DNA from: Brevundimonas sp.
GTDB lineage: Bacteria; Pseudomonadota; Alphaproteobacteria; Caulobacterales; Caulobacteraceae
Assembly: GCF_031082345.1 (NCBI RefSeq)
Contig: NZ_JAVHLH010000061.1
Location: 1-6,077, forward strand
Length of the DNA stretch: 6,077 bases
Reading direction: 5' to 3'
Under the pieces are notes generated by a model that did not search any database, was not told the DNA's origin, and saw only the letters and a program-made list of their open reading frames with translations. The stretch's first letter is position 1. Each line of letters starts with the position of its first letter. The position numbers were made by a program, and so were the translations under genes. Of this stretch, positions 5,112 to 6,077 are shown piece by piece.

Positions 5112-5764
5112 TCGACGCCCCGACGCTGGAAGCCCTGTCAGAGCCGATCCTGCCGACCCTGTTCATGCTGGACTATGCCGGCGTGGCGGTGTTCGGCGCC
5201 ACCGGCGCCCTGGCGGCGGCGCGGCAAAAGCAGGACCTGGTCACCCTCGGCTTCTTCGCGGCGATCACGGGCGTCGGCGGCGGCACTCTGCGCGACCTGT
5301 TGCTCGATGCGCCGGTCTTCTGGGTGCAGGACTGGCGCTATATCGCCATCTGCCTGGCGGCGGCGCTGGGGGTCTGGTTCCTGGGGCAGAGGGACTGGCG
5401 GTTCCGGGCCCTGCTGTGGCTCGATGCGGTGGGATTGGCCGCCTATGGCGTTCTGGGCGCGGCCAAGGCCGAGGCGCTGGGCGCCGCGCCGCTGATCTGC
5501 ATCGTCATGGGCGCCCTGACGGCCTGTTTCGGCGGTATCGTGCGCGATCTTCTGGCCGGCCAGCCGTCCATCCTCATGCGCCGCGAGATCACGGTCACGG
5601 CGGCCCTGCTCGCCGCCACGGCCTATGTCCTGCTGAAGGCGCTGGGCCTGTCCAATCTGGAGGCGGCGCTGGTGGCGGCGCCGTGCGGCTTTGCTCTGCG
5701 GGCGGGGGCGCTGGTCTGGGGCTGGAGTCTGCCGTCCTTTCCCGGCGCCGGCGCCCGGAGCTGA
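5108..5764 (+). CDS. UPF0126/TRIC-type seven-helix membrane protein
   Basis: This 218-residue inner-membrane protein consists of two tandem UPF0126 repeats. Repeat one (about 22-95) has LDYAGVAVFGATGALAA and GVGGGTLRDLLLDAP; repeat two (about 105-180) has LDAVGLAAYGVLGAAKA and CFGGIVRDLLAGQP. The matching GG-x-x-RDLL motifs are the family signature. Hydrophobic segments fall near 17-37, 44-59, 76-93, 101-120, 127-145, 162-180 and 184-205, giving the seven-helix layout of bacterial TRIC cation channels. Some family members have been linked to glycine transport, so channel and transporter remain alternatives and substrate is unknown. GTG at 5108 is chosen because AGGAGA lies 7 nt upstream and it overlaps the alkA stop as GTGA; an upstream in-frame ATG at 5051 would add 19 polar residues within alkA. 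Function seems unrelated to alkylation repair despite the coupling. Confidence 0.88.
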   Translation: MIDAPTLEALSEPILPTLFMLDYAGVAVFGATGALAAARQKQDLVTLGFFAAITGVGGGTLRDLLLDAPVFWVQDWRYIAICLAAALGVWFLGQRDWRFRALLWLDAVGLAAYGVLGAAKAEALGAAPLICIVMGALTACFGGIVRDLLAGQPSILMRREITVTAALLAATAYVLLKALGLSNLEAALVAAPCGFALRAGALVWGWSLPSFPGAGARS

Positions 5765-5792
5765 TCGTTGCGGAACCGTCGCTCCGTCGTCA

Positions 5793-5821
5793 TCGCCAAG
5801 CCGTCGAATCAGGGGTAGGAT
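5793..5821 (+). promoter_or_regulatory. Candidate promoter of the HNH-family gene
   Basis: TCGCCA (5793-5798) and TAGGAT (5816-5821), separated by 17 bp, each match the sigma-70 consensus at 4 of 6 positions. A transcript would start near 5828 and have a leader of about 70 nt before ATG at 5897. This is the best candidate in the 132-bp gap after the membrane protein gene; no intrinsic terminator is visible there, so read-through from the alkA operon is also possible. Confidence 0.3.
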
Positions 5822-5896
5822 TCGGCACAGCCAGGGAAGGAGACGTGTCTTCAGTCCGGTCGCGTCGATCATCCTCGTCCGCACGGCGAGGGCCTG

Positions 5897-6077
5897 ATGC
5901 AGGTCCTGAGCCGTCCCCCGTCCGGCTGGCCCGCGCTGGTGCTGAACGCCGACTTTCGACCCCTGTCCTACTATCCGCTGTCGGTCTGGCCGTGGGAGGA
6001 GGTCGTCAAGGCGGTGTATCAGGACCGCGTCGACGTGGTTTCGACCTATGACAAGGTCGTCCGCAGCCCCTCGATGG
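5897..6077 (+). CDS. HNH endonuclease family protein, N-terminal fragment
   Basis: The first 60 codons of a gene that runs off the right edge. The product begins MQVLSRPPSG and continues with ALVLNADFRPLSYYPLSVW, KAVYQDRVDVVSTYDKVVRSP. This is the conserved N-terminal region of a small HNH-nuclease family common in alphaproteobacteria, whose members are just under 200 residues by my recollection. The HNH metal and catalytic residues lie beyond the window, so nuclease activity cannot be checked here. ATG at 5897 is the first start after an in-frame TAG at 5816-5818, and a GAGGG ribosome site (5888-5892) lies just upstream. The physiological role of this family is poorly defined. It follows the alkA operon in the same direction after 132 bp and need not be part of it. 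Confidence 0.78.
   Translation, partial: MQVLSRPPSGWPALVLNADFRPLSYYPLSVWPWEEVVKAVYQDRVDVVSTYDKVVRSPSM

Noticed and set aside
5772..5797. GGAACC at 5772-5777 as the -35 of an EcfG/ECF sigma promoter
   Set aside because: At the expected 16-17 bp spacing the sequence is CGCC instead of CGTT, so only half of the consensus is present.
5138..5884. A 248-codon minus-strand frame antisense to the membrane protein, reaching into the HNH leader
   Set aside because: The translation is Gln/Arg-rich with no recognisable motif, and most of it is antisense to a well-supported gene.
5062..6051. A 329-codon plus-strand frame across the membrane protein, the gap and the HNH gene
   Set aside because: It is a shadow: Arg/Gly-rich with no domain, while the other frames hold the hydrophobic UPF0126 repeats and the HNH-family N-terminus.
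1..6077. Mobile elements, CRISPR arrays, tRNA or rRNA genes, phage genes
   Set aside because: No spaced direct repeats, terminal inverted repeats, transposase or integrase motifs, or cloverleaf-like segments were seen; base composition is even throughout.

Overview
The window is uniformly GC-rich, with third codon positions almost all G or C. Its gene complement is a class I-like PPK2, a short AlkA-type glycosylase, a Glu-Q tRNA(Asp) synthetase, an extensin-like protein and an alphaproteobacterial HNH protein. This points to an alphaproteobacterium, most likely Caulobacteraceae (Brevundimonas or Caulobacter type). The assignment rests on protein appearance only, as no search could be run. The window looks like ordinary chromosome: no insertion sequence, phage gene, tRNA, rRNA or CRISPR array is visible. 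Eight protein genes fill nearly all of it.

Left part (1-2620): the C-terminus of an EamA/DMT transporter (+) ends 14 bp from the end of a convergent single-domain cold-shock protein gene (-). The cold-shock gene's intrinsic terminator lies inside the 3' end of the transporter gene. Upstream of the cold-shock gene is a 205 bp gap with a candidate promoter and a long leader. Next come two minus-strand genes 45 bp apart, possibly one transcription unit: a Tat-exported serine hydrolase of the beta-lactamase/DD-peptidase fold, then a membrane-anchored extensin-like protein with an M15-peptidase-like metal motif. Both plausibly act on the cell envelope.

Middle (2621-4454): a 158 bp divergent region separates the hydrolase from ppk2 (+), a polyphosphate:nucleotide phosphotransferase. 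Its stop codon abuts the stop codon of the convergent gluQ (-), which encodes the enzyme that glutamylates queuosine in tRNA(Asp). A 77 bp divergent region follows between gluQ and alkA. It carries a long dyad. Both start codons lack a Shine-Dalgarno sequence and have a -10-like hexamer 6 nt upstream, which suggests leaderless transcripts.

Right part (4455-6077): alkA (+), for base-excision repair of alkylated DNA, overlaps by 4 nt a UPF0126/TRIC-type membrane protein gene, so the two are translationally coupled. After a 132 bp gap an HNH-endonuclease-family gene begins and runs off the edge before its catalytic motif.

I see no convincing undescribed multi-gene system. The points worth a second look are regulatory layout (embedded terminator, leaderless divergent pair with a dyad, abutting stops) and an Asn at the Walker B Asp position of PPK2.
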